A stretch of 64,000 nucleotides of DNA from Pempheris klunzingeri (GCF_042242105.1 NC_092025.1:14250309-14314308); one strand, 5' to 3'. Positions 22,210-35,629 are shown, counted from the stretch's first letter. Notes: a model not told the origin generated them from the sequence alone. Program-made: numbers and translations.

Positions 22210-24537
22210 GTAAGTATCACACACGAAAATATTAAGTGTTCCTAACGATGAGAATGACGATAACATTTATAAATATCTTACTTGTGCGTTTGCTGTGGTC
22301 GAGTGTGAATCGTCTTGGTACTTGCAAATGATTTTATAGCTTCTAACCGTCAAAAAAAACAACAAAAAATAGCCGGTAAGCAGGTACCGTTACATTGCCC
22401 TGCCTGGGAGTGTGGACCAGACGCTCTGTGGAGGAAAAAAAAAAGAAGAAATGAAAATTAACCTTGAGTGAATTCGACGAAATTCGGTGATTTCGTCAAA
22501 TACGAATAATTTTGTATATTACTGTCGTGTCATTTTCACAAAATGGAGTCGAATCACACGGTAGTTATCGCGTAAAAATTCAGGAATGTCTAGCGGACAA
22601 CACGGTTAGCGACAATGGTAGGAGACTCGCTGTTAGCTAGCCATTGGCATTGCAGTGCACTGCGAAGCTGAACGCCTGTCATGAGAAGAGTGCGGGTTTC
22701 GATATGAACATTAAAATTTATAAAAACATGAGAAAAAGAAAGAAGGGCTCGGGGTGCACACGCTCATTTGTTTGTTTGGCTCAAATCGGCCGAGAAGACG
22801 GTGAAAAAATTACCTCACGATCTGCGCTTTACTGTAATGGCTGACTGTATTCGCATAGGAGGCAAGGCAGCGAGGCAAATGGGAAGCCAGCGACAGAGGC
22901 GCAGTTCACTTCAACTTTTTCTAACCGTGTTTTCTCGAGAAACAAACCCGTAACTATAAGATGCGACGACGGCAAAATAAAATTCAACCTTTCGTGATTC
23001 CAACGACACCCCTGTGAGATTTTTCCCATGCTCGCAAAGGGTTTAAATCCGGGGTTGAAATGAAGTGGTCGCCGCGGTCGCTCTGCCCTCTATTGCATGC
23101 AGTGCAATGGCTGTGCGCTGACACAAAGAGAAGGAGCCATATTCTCCATGTTAGTGGATGAAGACGAGCGGCCATTAGGAGCTCATAGAAACCAAGTCAG
23201 TAGCACAGCCCGCTCATAGACACAGTGCAGACCCAATGTACTACTATACAAACCGGCTAGTGCAATAGGAATCAATCGGGGAAATATTTTGTCAAGAACG
23301 CCGGCTTTTTAGACATATTTGTCGTGTTGCAAAGCGAACTGGGAGGCGGGAGGAGACATTTGAGGGGGACTTTCTTTCATGAAGAAGGCATTCTCACAAA
23401 ATGGAAGAAGAAATATTGCCGTCGTTGTTGACCTCCTTTTCCTCAACGAAAGCCTATGCGCCATTACTACTTCGGTCGACGCAGCTTAACTGGGAGTTAC
23501 AGTAGCATTTTAATAGGAAAATGTGACGGGAATTTTATCAGTTTTAAAGAGATTAAACGTGGATGCTGAATTATTTCCAGAATAAGAGAAAAGAAAGACA
23601 AGTAGGAGAGGAGTGTTAAATCACACAAAGCTGCAGTTTTAAGTGTCTATTTTCAATAAATACGTCTTTATGTGTAATTTGTGTCCTTTTTGTGTCAAAG
23701 TTATTTGGCTGCTGAAAACACGAGCATGAATGAAATAGGGGGTTTCCTGAAGGCCTGTTCTTATTGCAGATGAGGTTTATGGGTATTTTTCTCCAAAAAA
23801 CACGAGCGTTTTTTTTTTGTTTTTTGTTTAGTCAGAAGACAAGTCTACTGTTATAGTCCCACAGAGGGCTATGGTTTATGTTATGCAGTTGCACTTTTTT
23901 TGAACTTTTGCAGTTTCGTGTGAGATTGATCGCTGCGTCGCTGCCAGAGGGAAGAAAATAACATTTTTGGATGTTTTTATGTGTTTTTCCGTGTTGAATC
24001 CGTAGCGATGTGTTTTTAAACCACCAGAATGGGAGTTGACCACGGTCCAGTGAGTTTTATGTAAAGGCCACAGTGCAGATTGCATCAATAAATAAAGTCA
24101 TTTTGATCGCATTAGCTCCGTCTGTGCTGGGTGGCTTTATTTTAGCGGACTGCGTGAATGGGTCCTAACTTAGTGCAGTTTGACAGCAGCGAGGGCGGGT
24201 CACCTAAGTAGTGCTATTAATACTAGTGGTCAATGAAGGGAAATAAAAGCCGTGCGCATTGTGTAGTACGAGGAGCATGGCAGACGAGAAAACATGCATC
24301 CTATCTGCCCTAATTTAATAATTATTGACTTAATTTACTTAATTAATTCATAATGATAAAAAATTATAAAAAAAAAAAAAAAAACAGAAACAACTAAAGA
24401 TGATCAGATTTCTTGTATGATGTTTATTAATTTCTTGGGTCGTAGAATTTGGGCCATTTATCACAACAGTAAAATAAATACAACCTTGAATTCCTATGCA
24501 GTTGCACAGCTAATCTATACTTGAAACATGTTTTTAG
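22210..24537 (+). other. hmgb1: hmgb1 intron 1
   Basis: The first 1.3 kb is CpG-rich and likely part of the promoter island. The rest is AT-rich, with a poly(A) tract near 24367. A 34-codon open frame starts at 23401 but has no supporting features. No repeat family is recognised. Confidence 0.5.
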
Positions 24538-24551
24538 ATATTGCCGCCAGG

Positions 24552-25774
24552 ATGGGGAAAGATCCAACCAAGCCAAGGGGCAAGATGTCCTCCTATGCCT
24601 ATTTTGTCCAGACCTGCCGGGAGGAGCACAAGAAGAAACATCCCGAGGCTTCGGTTAACTTTGCCGAGTTCTCCAAGAAGTGCTCTGAGCGATGGAAGGT
24701 AGGAGAAGATGGATGGATGGGTGATCTTTTAAACGTGTAGCTTTGTTTCTTAAATTCCAACTTTTGATCCTGGGAGTGGACTATACGACACTCTACATAA
24801 GTGTACATCAAGGTAATTCAGGTACAGGGTGTTGATGGATAATTTTAGGGCTCTTGACTGCACTTGTGCTCAGATGCCCCTCATTGCGCAACAAGATAAT
24901 GCAACACCATCCCAAATGTAGGGAATCTGAGGAAAAAGGAATACGCTGACTACTTTTATACAAAGGCAGTTGCCACAGACAGTACAATCAACAACTTACC
25001 TCTGTTTTCAGACAATGTCTGCCAAGGAGAAGGGCAAATTTGAGGACCTGGCCAGGCAGGATAAGGCGCGCTATGAGAGGGAGATGATGAACTATGTTCC
25101 AGTCAGGGGAGGCAAGAAGAAGAAGAAGTACAAGGACCCCAATGCCCCCAAGAGACCCCCGTAAGTACTGCAAGTCATCACTCAGTGATTATATAGCCTC
25201 TTGCAGTAGAAAAAGCTTCTGTATGCAGAACAAAACAAATGTGAATCAAGGGCAGCTGACTCATGTTGTAAAGACACAATATGAAGCATGTTATGTTGTG
25301 TCAATGATGAGCTCATTCTTTTTCTTTGTTTTCTTTTTTCTAGATCTGCCTTCTTCATCTTTTGCTCAGAGTTCCGCCCTAAGGTGAAAGGTGAGAGCCC
25401 TGGTCTGTCCATTGGAGACGTTGCCAAGAGGCTGGGTGAGATGTGGAACGGCACCACCTCAGAGGACAAGCAGCCCTACGAGAAGAAGGCTGCTAAACTG
25501 AAGGAGAAGTATGAGAAGGTAAGGAAGTCGTACTCTGTTAATTCTCCCTGGTGAGTTTTAATTACAAATGACTGGTGGGGTCTCAACACTAGTTCAATAT
25601 ATCTTCATTCCTCCATCGCAGGATGTGGCAGCATATCGCGCCAAGAGCAAAACAGGCGGCAGTGCACCAGGAAAAGCCCCAGCCAAGGCAGAGAAGAAGG
25701 ACGATGACGATGATGATGAGGACGACGATGACGAGGAGGAGGAGGAAGACTATGATGATGATGATGATGAGTAG
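24552..25774 (+). CDS. hmgb1: High mobility group box 1 protein
   Basis: HMGB1 bends DNA in chromatin and, when released, acts as an inflammatory signal. Coding exons are 24552-24698, 25012-25160, 25344-25518 and 25622-25774 (TAG), all with GT-AG borders, giving 207 residues. HMG box A covers about residues 8-78 ([15 protein letters not shown] onward) and box B about 94-162 ([15 protein letters not shown] onward), joined by a lysine-rich linker. The redox-sensing cysteines correspond to Cys22, Cys44 and Cys106. The acidic tail runs from Asp184 to the end (24 residues), shorter than the 30 of human, and a tyrosine (Tyr201) interrupts it. The start has a strong Kozak context (GCCGCCAGGATGG). 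Teleosts can carry two hmgb1 copies; a or b cannot be decided from this window. Confidence 0.97.
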
Positions 25775-26301
25775 AGGGCGAGCGACATATATAGTGGTCA
25801 TTTTCTTGTTTATAAAGCATTTAACCCCCTTGTACACACTTCACTTACTGAAAGAAAATGCGTTAGTATCCAAGGGGTAAAAAAAAAACAACAAAAAAGG
25901 CTGTGTATATCAGTTGTTTTTATGCTGTACAGTTTTTTTCTCCTTTTTGTATAGTTAACACTACACAAGTGTCGTGTCTGTATCTTTCTGCCAGTCTTAT
26001 TTTTTTCAGTGATAGTTCCTAGACCACTATCCTGCCTGGTACAGTGTAAAGGGGTGGGCTTACAGTATTTACCCTAGCTAGAGGTGCACAGCACATAAAA
26101 AAACGTTCTGAGTTAGATCTGAGTGTTTCTTCTCTTTTTTTTTTTTCTTTTTTTTTCCTTTTCCTGTGTGTTTTTATTTTAAATGTCATGTTATCAGAAT
26201 TGACGTATCACAGTTTTACTGATCTTTATGTACCACTGTAATCGCAAAAATAAGAAAAAAACGCCTTGTTTATTGTTGAAATTTAAATTGCTTCGGATGT
26301 C

Positions 26302-26327
26302 AATAAACATTTTTTTTTTTTAATAAA
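26302..26327 (+). terminator. hmgb1: Two poly(A) signals of hmgb1
   Basis: AATAAA occurs at 26302-26307 and again at 26322-26327, about 530 bases after the stop codon. A T-rich run lies between them. The 3' UTR is T-rich, as in other HMGB1 genes. Confidence 0.8.
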
Positions 26328-26339
26328 TCTTTGTTTTCT

Positions 26340-28125
26340 GTGTAATATGTCTTGTCTGGAAGACTCGTAAGCTAAGGAGTGGGACAAGCAGCAGCTCTAT
26401 CAATATTAATAAATTGTTTTCTGCGCTGGAATATGAACATTAATAAAAACAATGCTACTGACAAACAATTAAAACCTACTACATGATTAAATATCCTGTG
26501 ACAGTCTGTTTCTGCCTGCATATTAACAGCTATGACTGAGACTACTGTGCTCAGTAAATGTCTAAGAGTCATTAATTTTTCTTTCCAGAGGTGAGTCTTG
26601 TGTTAACTTGCATTGCAGCCTACGCCGTAACATAAAATTGAGTTGACATTATGATGCTGGGAGACAATTAAATAGAGCAAAGAAACATCTAATGACCCAG
26701 GCCTTGATAAGCCATTCCTATGACTCATTACCAAAACTGTTTATGTATCGTGTGTATTTTAGCCTACTGTGGTTGTGTGCAAACGAGCCGTTTGTTGCAG
26801 CTCTGTGCTCTTCTGGAGGTGCATTGAAAGTTGTAGCATTCTTGTCTGCACTGCATGCCAACATGCATCACTGACTGTTCCTGTTTTATTTAGATACAGC
26901 TGCTTCATCTCTCATACTCTCTAGGTCCCATCCAGGGTAAAAAAAAAAAAAAACACCATTTATATAAGAAGGATTATGTGCTTTGAAAACCCAGTGACAT
27001 AAGAATATGGCATGTGTGTACAAACCAATGCAATCCAGCCTTAAAAGGCACACACACATACTTTACATTGTGGTGTAAACAACACAGCTTCCCCCCCCAT
27101 GGGAGAGAGCTTATTCAGACGGGGGTTACCAACCGTCAGCCTGAGCACACACAAGCACTCATAGAAATGAGCTGAGTGGCACAGGCACGTTTCTGATCTG
27201 TGCTGCACATTACGAGGATGCGTCTGCGTCTGTGCGGTGTATCTCTGCAGCCTCTGCACTCTTGTCAGCCTTGGCCTACTGAGCTGGGCCTTGGTATCAA
27301 GTAGGCTGGATGACAGGCACACGCAGGGCAGCAGCTGACCTCTGCACTGCTCTGATAAAGCCCAGACAGGCCCTGAAGGTGACACAGCCTCCTGCTATCC
27401 CTGATCACTCTTCACACTTAACTGATGCTGCCTCTGTTTCCTGTTACATTTGGATCCAGTGGATGGTGGCAGCCATGGTTGAGATGTCCTAACCCCCCCC
27501 CCCCCAACCTTGAGTCATATCATGGATGTATCGTCTACTACATCTGCTATTGTTCCTGAAAAACAGGAAAGCTAACTTGTGGCAGCCCTATACAATCACC
27601 AAAACACGTGACAGCTGCAAGCTGCTGTCACTGCTGATTATTATTTCCCTCTGTTTCTGTGTGCAATATGCAATGTGGGCTGCTTACAGTTAAGAGCAGA
27701 TTGAGGGACGCAGTTAGAGTGATGAATGTTTACCCTCACATCCCCTGAATTGGCCAACAGATTGTACTTTTCATATTGCGGTGGATCATGCTGGTGAGAG
27801 GCGTAGAAGGGGGAAACTATGCTGAAACAGTTGCGGTGCCTCGTGGCTGCACTCAGCTGTTGATCAGTGTCTGTATGGGCCTGTGCAGGCCAGAAGTGCG
27901 CATACAGTATAGCAGGCTTAGCTACACAGCGCCACTGCCGGCTCCAAAGCCTGTTAATCCCAGCCACCTGGTGTCCACTGTGCGCCCTGCGTCCCATCAG
28001 CGGTCTCCGGGCGACACTTAGTGGTCACAGTGCTGCAACTGCATCAAAGCAGGTGATAAAACCATCAGCAGAGGTGTTTCCAAATCGCAGCCAATTTTAG
28101 TCCATTTTAAGCTCAATAATAGGTT
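26340..28125. other. Non-coding region downstream of hmgb1
   Basis: There are no recognisable exons. Open frames at 27041-27385 (-) and 27641-27997 (-) lack a family resemblance and a coding-like composition. Homopolymer A and C runs occur near 26939 and 27493. Confidence 0.4.
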
Positions 28126-28129
28126 AGTG

Positions 28130-28740
28130 GTAAGTAAGTAAGTGGTGGAAGAAGGGTTGAGATATTTTACCTACTTCCCAGGTGCAGGGTCTCACTATTG
28201 TGCTGTCCTATGCACTGGTTATAGTTATAGTTTTGACCTTTTCAAACTTTACTTAAGCAAAAGTTAATACCACACTATACATATAACAATGCTTAAAAAG
28301 TAAAAGTGCTGTTTTCATTGTTCCACCACAATAAGAGCACAGAAATATTACCAGCTGACTGTACTTAGAGTATCAAAAGTACTCTGAGAGGCAGAGTCAG
28401 AGTGTTATATGAAATGATCAGACTGTTATAGATGCATTGATGTGTCTAATGGTGTCGCAGTTAGAAGTCGAGTTTCATATACTTATATGCCATTGGGTAG
28501 CTCAATAATATATTTTTCAGATTTGAAAAATATAAATATAAAACAATAAAATCTTAATCTGCAAAGTAACTATGGCTGTGCTACATATGCTTGTACATAC
28601 ATGATACTTGTAATGGAGTAAAAAGCTATATCTTTCACTCTGAAATGAAATGTAGCAGAGATATAAAGTACTGTGCAATATAAAGAACTCAAGTATGGAA
28701 CATGTATGTGTCAAAACGTAAATGTGAAAATACAAATTGC
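28130..28740. repeat. Long degenerate dispersed repeat (AAGTACT-rich family)
   Basis: Ordered phrases match a widespread percomorph repeat that I recognise: GGTGGAAGAAG, ACTTAAGCAAAAGTTAATAC, GTACTTAGAGTATCAAAAGT, AAAATCTTAATCTGCAAAGT, TAATGGAGTAAAAAGC, GAAATGTAGCAG and ATAAAGTACTGTGCAATA. The copy is about 600 bases long and much decayed. It contains no open frame, so it is probably a non-autonomous element. Confidence 0.55.
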
Positions 28741-30650
28741 ATCAAGTAAAACACAAGACAAACTCTGTGTTTTAATGTAAATGAGACTCAAAAGAGAGTG
28801 GGAGAATTGGGGCTAGAATTCTTATAATTTGCAGCTCTGCTCAACACTGATCAAAAGAACTAAAATATGAAGATTTAGCTAAAGGTGAGATAGACAAAGT
28901 CAAGGCAGGCAGGGCAAAGTGTTGTCGGCTCGAGATTTATGTTGATACTTGAACATCTCTTTAAGTTTCAACATTAATCTCAATTATACGAGAATGTTGA
29001 TATTTGAAAAACTGAGAAACCACTGATTCAGCTGCACACCGGAGATCTCTTCAACAGGTTTTTATCAGTGCTCATGAATCCTCAGATGCCCCATCTTTGT
29101 TTTATCACCACCTGGAGGTAAATGTGAACTTTACAGGTCACACCAGCAGTAACTTTCCTTATCTTGAACCACTAAAAGTATTATGTTTTCACTGTCCTTT
29201 AGCTTTAGTGGGCATTCATTTTATTTTTGTCAATAGAGAAATGCAATTATTCAGTCTTCCCACTGTCACCTCCTACACCACCAGCAACATTCCTAGGAAC
29301 CAGGAAAAAGTGACCTAAGCTCGGGTTTATGAGATGATCTAAAGTTACTGAGTCAAAGGAAAATGCAATTGAACATTTCACTTAATTGAAGAAGAGCCTG
29401 ATGCTGAATCAACATCAAATACACGTTTCTTAAAGCTTTCCATCCTCTATGGTTAAAGCAGAATTATCACACGTGTTCTGCATTAGTGCTCGTAGTGGTG
29501 GCTTGTTTTCTTCTGCTGTATGCCATCAAATGTAGCCATAGTTTTTTTGTTTGTGTGTTTTCTGGTGTCAGTACAGCACCTTTGCCACACATCAATCTAA
29601 GTTATCAGTAAGAAACCAAGGAGCAAAAAAAAACTTCATCCCCTTCATATTATCCAGAGACATTTGCTGCATTATCGTCGGCAGTATTAAAAGAGAAATA
29701 ATTATATTCCCTGTTCCCGGCATCTATTCTTGCTGCACATTTGTGTTGAATCGATACTGTATTTTACAGATAAAGGAACTGAGATGAATGACAAATAAAC
29801 ATGCTGATAGGACACGTGCTAGCGTTTCCCAATGCAAATACACCATATTAGAGTTTAAGTTCATGCCCATGACCGAAATATTGTGCTGACAGTGTGCAGG
29901 AATTCAACTTCCCTTCACACTTGCTCAGCAGCCGTGCATTAGACGACACTAATTTGATCCAAAAAATGAGGAATGTGTCACTAAAACGCGCAGAGCCTCA
30001 ATATGTAAGAGCAGGATATAGTCGGAGCACAGACCAGGGCACACTGATAATAGTTCTACTCAACAGCATATCTGTGGAAAGCAACTACTTCTCTCTGAGG
30101 CATTTTGCACAGCCAGGAGCCTGCAGCCAGCATGAGAAGCACATCATAACCCTGTACCTATCGACTTCGTGTTCACTGAAGTGAGCATATCAAGGCTCTG
30201 CAGACAGCTGGCAAAACGGTTTGATTAATTGCTTTTTTTTTTTCTGGATAGGAGAGGAGACGCCTCATAGGATTGTGATGCAGTGAGTTGTTTTCTTTCT
30301 GTTTATCTCTTTTTTCTTTTCTTTGGCAAGTCCTTGTTATAACATTGTCTGTTGTATTTCACAATATGTGTGCGCATGTATGAGTCTAGGACCAATGTGA
30401 AACAAAAACACAACACATTTTCCATGTTTTTAATATGTGGAAATGAGTATTTCACATAGAGTAAAGGCCCACACATTGACACAGAAGTAGAGGAGGACCT
30501 TACTAGTATACATTGTACTTGTACTTTGAATGTGATTCATTGGCTACACTACTGTACACTGGAATGGTGTCGTACACGCAGATGTTTAACATCGCTGAGG
30601 TCTGTGTGTGTGTTTGTGTGTCATCGGTATCTCCACTCTACCTCTGAAAG
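28741..30650. other. Non-coding spacer
   Basis: Mostly AT-rich sequence. The 96-codon frame at 29894-30184 has no recognisable domain. No repeat family was identified. Confidence 0.35.
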
Positions 30651-30659
30651 TCAACGTTA

Positions 30660-30870
30660 TCCACAGTGAAGGGCCAATCAGGGGCATCTTCTCAGTACCA
30701 GCCCACCTCTGGACCAATCGTGTTAGGGCTGCTTCTCTCAGGCCTGGAGGATGAGGGGTCCACACTCCGTCTGAGCTGGCCGGGTTTCTGAAGAGACAAC
30801 AGCTCTCGTTCGGAAGAGCCGATCATGAGGGGATTATTCTATGGGATGTACAGGCTGAGCTGAACCAAGC
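30660..30870. other. GC-rich patch with two CCAAT motifs and a 44-codon ORF
   Basis: This patch is clearly richer in GC than its surroundings. It has CCAAT at 30674-30678 and 30714-30718 on the plus strand. On the minus strand, 30826 down to 30692 is an open frame starting MIGSSERELLSLQKPGQLRR and ending GPEVGWY, preceded by an in-frame TAG. I do not recognise the peptide. The patch could be a terminal exon, a small ORF, or a regulatory element. Confidence 0.25.
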
Positions 30871-31603
30871 AGCCTTTTAAAAATGGTTCTCCACCATCAT
30901 TTCACACAAGCTGTTCACTCTTATAAACCTCTTCCTCCACTGGGGGATGCTATTGCAAAGGACAAGGATGCCCCTTGTCAACCTCCACCTGACTTACCGC
31001 AGTCACAGCCCTTCTGTGATTTCTACAATCACAATATTACAGGAATTACAAATAGACATCAAGCATCCATTGATTACTGACCAAATTACATACAGCAAAA
31101 TGTTGCAGGGTCATGATCACGTGTACAGAAAAGGTGTGAAGTCAAATACACAGACAGGATTCGAACAGTCCTTTTATTATATCTAGTTTTGTATGAACAT
31201 TTTTGTCCTCAGTTTCTACAAGTTTCATAATTTTATTGAAAAAAAGCTCATCATTTATTAGATTTTTTCAGAAAATGGAAAGATGATGTTTGATTTGCTC
31301 ATTTCTTTGATTCAGAGTTGACTCAAAACTAAGAACTGTGTGAATAAATGGAGATTTTTCTGAGTGGGAAACAAGTTTCTGCTCTTATCATGGGGAGGAT
31401 AAGTAATTTGCGTGTGTGCATAAATGCTTGTCTGTACATGAAAGACAGCGGTACAGCATGTGTTTGGATGTTCTTGTGTTTCTAATTGGACAAAGGGTTG
31501 CAAAACGCTTGAGTAGGCGGCCGCACAAATGTTGAGTTCTTGTGCAATCAGGTTTGCCATCCTGCACTCATGGTTGTGTCCCATGAGTCATCTCACGCCT
31601 TTT

Positions 31604-31607
<4 letters not shown>

Positions 31608-31646
<39 letters not shown>

Positions 31647-31647
31647 G
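31608..31647. repeat. (TG)n microsatellite
   Basis: A TG tract of about 40 bases with one GC interruption near its end. Confidence 0.9.
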
Positions 31648-32229
31648 GTTGTATGTGTTTTGAATGAGGCAGTATCGGTGTTTTGACAGTTATCACAGAA
31701 GTGTACGTGGTTGCGTCTCTTCGTGTACAAACTGTATGTGGACTCATAGCCGATATACAGGAGAAACAAGAGTGCAGTATTGACACAGAGAGAGAAAGAC
31801 AGACGTAGGCAGAAAGACAAAGACAGTGACTGACATCATGTGGAACAGTGTTAACCATCTTCTGTTGCAGTACAGTCAGCTAAGATACAGGGAATCATGC
31901 TAGAAAACTTGGGGTCCAGATATTCTAAAACTTTTTATCAAATTGTTCAGGCAAGTAAATACGACTTACGATTAAAGATATTTTAAGTTGATTGATATTC
32001 ATGGGATTTCTGTGATTAACAACTTTAGCTAAAAATGTGTCACTTGTCGTTTGAATGCCTTTTTTTTTTGCCATTGATGAGAGAAAGCTGGCTCGCATAC
32101 CGAATGAATGATGAAGATGAATCAAATGTGTCTCATTCGGAATAAAAAAAAATGCAATGCTTTTATAAATAATTTGTTTTATTCTGTATTTCTTTATACA
32201 TCAAATTTTGGTAATGCACCAGTTCTTCT

Positions 32230-32445
32230 GCCTGTGTTTATTAGTCCTTCTGACTCCACAACCAATCATCTTGGTTAAACTGTACCTACTTTTTATGTGT
32301 ATATCTGTCCACTAGTTTATTATCTATTGTTTTATTGAAGTTCTGTTTCTGCTGTTCTTTTACTTTTGCTTACTAGCAGCTGTAACATTGCGAATTCCCC
32401 ACCTGAGGGACTAATAAAGGAATATCTTATCTTGTTACCACTGGG
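32230..32445 (+). repeat. 3' end of a LINE-like element
   Basis: GCGAATTCCCCACCTGAGGG and ACTAATAAAGGAATATCTTATCTTG match the usual 3' tail of CR1/L2-type LINE copies in fish (a T/C-rich UTR, then a GGGACTAATAAAGG tail and short tandem repeats). The upstream part is T-rich and non-coding, consistent with a 5'-truncated insertion. Confidence 0.45.
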
Positions 32446-34059
32446 GAATTAATTCAGCGCTTAAGCCCTCTCTATAGATCTAAGCCCTTACTCAGGTTGT
32501 ATTAAGGAGCACGCGTCTTTAACCGCGAATGAATTCAACCTCATAATCACTCTCTAAGCCAGCAAGCCTCAGCAGACATGGAGAGAAAACTAGACCCGGA
32601 CTGATAGGTTTAGACTTGTACAGAGAAAATAATTGTACTCCATATTCTTTTGAATTTGAGATTAAAATTTTGATGGCAGACACACAATAAAACGTTTGAT
32701 AAAGCATCTAATAAAATGTTGAGCATGTCGAGCATTGCCTGCAGGATCAAGTGTGCACAGTACGGCCTTGTGCTTCATATCTGTCGAAGGAGCAAACAAA
32801 TTGAAATATTTACTCACTGTGTGTTATTTGTAAAGGTTTTCAGGCATATGCCAAGAATATAAGTGACAACAAAGTTCAGCTGTGATGTTTTATCACTCCT
32901 GGTGATCATAAACACTGTGAGCATTGCCGTGTCAATTAGCACTGAAAAAAACACTAAAAAATAAGATGTGCTCTTAGCATCAGAGTTGATCTGCAATCAA
33001 TACTTTTGTCAGTTACATTCTCCAGAGTCTCCCATCAGTTTGTGTATTGTGAGATTGTGCGCTGCTGCTTCATTATTCAGACAAACAAATCCAGCTCGAG
33101 ATGGAACGGAAATGTCAAAGGAGTTTCTGAGAACTGTCTTAATTTAATATTGAGAAGAACCATAGAAGATTTCATTAAAAGAAAGATGTGGAAGAAGGGA
33201 AGGAGTTGGGGTAAGAAGGAGGCAAACAGGACGTGACTATAAGGAAGTATGGGTGTTGATGAGCAAAAAGTAAAAGAAGTATGAGCTTAATTAGCTTTGG
33301 TATGCTGCTGCAGCAGCAGTGAGTGGAGCATGTTGAGACTGGACAGGCTGAAAAAGGTCATCAGGTCTTTACATTATAGACTTGATTTACGCTGATTATA
33401 CAGTAAGCACGAAGCCAATATGAAAAATGTGTCCCAGTTGGGAATTGCAAATGAGGCATTTCTGGTCAGCACTTCATATACACCAATTAAAGGCTTGGCC
33501 TGACTCTGTATGCCTTTCTACATTTAACAGACTGAACAAACACGCCATCATACGAACCAAAGCTAATGTTTTCATCTGTAGATAACTTTATCACTTCTCT
33601 CTAAGACAGCTGGCATTGGTTTGCACAGGCAGATAAAAACGTGAAAGTAATGAACACTCCATTTAGATTAGGCAGTTGGACCACTGACATCACAGTATAA
33701 AGCAGTAAGAAAATACTATGTCACTGTATTGGTTGAACAGTACGACTGAAACATTGCAAAGATTTTACAGACATTGAACGTGAATTAATTCAAATGCGTA
33801 ATAATGACTCTGAACTACAGCATAATACGAAAGAGGCAAATCATTGTAACAAACCCACTCAAGGGCACTTGGAGAGCACAGACCACGTCAAGGCCAGAAG
33901 CCCAGTCCTCTGTGATATGCAAATCTGCACGTGCAGCCACTGGATCAGTCTAGCTATATTCCCCAAACTAGTGTCTAGTGTTTAGTGTTTTATGCATATA
34001 AAACAAGTTTTATATACATAAAAGACTGTTTTGCTGTACTACACCGTTCACTTCACCAT

Positions 34060-34240
34060 AGACACTGGTGTTACAGTGGCTTGTTCTTGAATCAGATCTG
34101 GATCCGCTCCAGACTTTAATGGGTCCCACGCCCTTCCAAGAAGTTTCATGAAAATTGGGTCAGTAGTTTATCCATAATTCTGGTCCCAAACAAACACAAA
34201 AATGGCAACAGAAACGTAGCCTCCTTGGTAGAGGGAATTA
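34060..34240 (+). repeat. Dispersed repeat resembling an RTE-type LINE 3' tail
   Basis: The order GGATCCGCTCCAGACTTTAA, AAGAAGTTTCATGAAAATTG, GTCAGTAGTTTATCCATAAT, AACAAACACAAAAATGG and CCTCCTTGGTAGAGG matches a repeat tail I know from many fish genomes. The family assignment is from memory and tentative. Confidence 0.45.
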
Positions 34241-35603
34241 CAAGCTCTACAGCTCTGTGTAGCTTTGAAGCTTTTAGCTCATTATTTTGGTGTTGAGGCC
34301 CACATAGATAATGTAGCCTCACCACTCACTTCGATCAAAAAAGCCTTGATGAACACAAACAGCTGGTAGACAATTTGACATATCATAACACTAAAAGTGG
34401 ACTTTGTCCTCAAGCGCTGCATGGAAAAATGCGGCTCCCTCATTCATTCCAATGGAGCCACTCCCTTGAACAGGGGTGCTGACATCAACCAGCAAGAATC
34501 AACGCACACAACCCTGCTTGATTATTTTGTAATGTGAGCAGTGTATTCATACTTCTTACTTGGTGATCCTTGCATTGAAAGATGAAATGATTGTCACGAT
34601 GATAACTTTTCAGAGATGGATCTATTACTCAAATCAGCCCGGATCATATTTGATTGTTTCACCACAACATGAAAAAAACCCGTTTTATTTCTAATGACGC
34701 AGGGTCGTTTTCAGCCTGTCTTCATACCAGGTGATAGTTTGAACGTCTGCTGTACCTCTGAGCACAACCAGCATCTGTTAAGTTGCTCTTTAAAGATGCA
34801 GTAACTGTGTCACAGCGCCCCAGGGAAACCCAGCTTTCCTCCCAGCTCACTGAGGGTGTTTTGAAACTTAACACAGTTCACAGTTTAGTCTTAAAACCTC
34901 CAAAGTGAGCTGGGAATTAGGATTTGGGCACTCTCACAAAATCAAAGTCTACTTTGAAAGGGGTGTTATGAGTAAATACAACATGTGCCTGTGGGCGACT
35001 CTCATAAACAAATGTCTTCTGTGTCGGATTAGGACACAGATTTTTGGCACATTCATTAATGGAGTGGTTATCAGTTAAAATCATCATACTGATTAAACTT
35101 TACAGCTTGATTGGATATTAGCAAAAAGCCATTATTATTACAGTGCACACACACTGAGCAGCATAGATTCCCTAAAGGGGTGACTACAACAACATGAATA
35201 CCTCAGTGATAAAGAAATCCAACAAAGCCATTGCAATACATGTTAACATTGTGAATCTTATAAGTTTTATATAATGTTAGAATTTATTCATCTTTTGATC
35301 CTGTATATTTGAAATCCCCCGTTTGGTTGCAATCTGTTGAACTGAACTTTACAGAGTAACATTCCACAATGTTTCACAGCTGAAACAATGATTTACAGCT
35401 GCTTGACCTTTTCCTTTATTTTCTGCCATTATTTTCATGCATCATGAGGAAGCGATCATCTAATCTCTCTACTAGCAGTAATTTCATTATTCCAACTTGA
35501 AAAAAAACTAGTTCCTCTGGTAAAACCCCTAAATCACTCATATAATTTAAGGCCATCAGTGCCTCATCAACCTTGTGTTCATGTGTGAGCGTGTGCGAGC
35601 GTG

Positions 35604-35629
35604 CACACACACACACACACACACACACA
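35604..35629. repeat. (CA)n microsatellite
   Basis: A pure CA tract of 26 bases, 60 bases from a longer one. Confidence 0.9.

Larger units (their letters stand above)
30871..34055. other. Non-coding spacer with repeat remnants
   Basis: Apart from the (TG)n tract at 31608-31647 and the LINE-like tail at 32230-32445, nothing recognisable is present. Open frames here are short and lack coding features. Confidence 0.35.

Noticed and set aside
23401..23505. 34-codon plus-strand frame starting MEEEILPSLL in hmgb1 intron 1
   Set aside because: It lies in a CpG-rich intron, has no splice support, and its length is expected by chance.
25589..25837. Minus-strand frames with poly-Ile or poly-His
   Set aside because: They read the complement of the GAT/GAC/GAG codons of the HMGB1 acidic tail.
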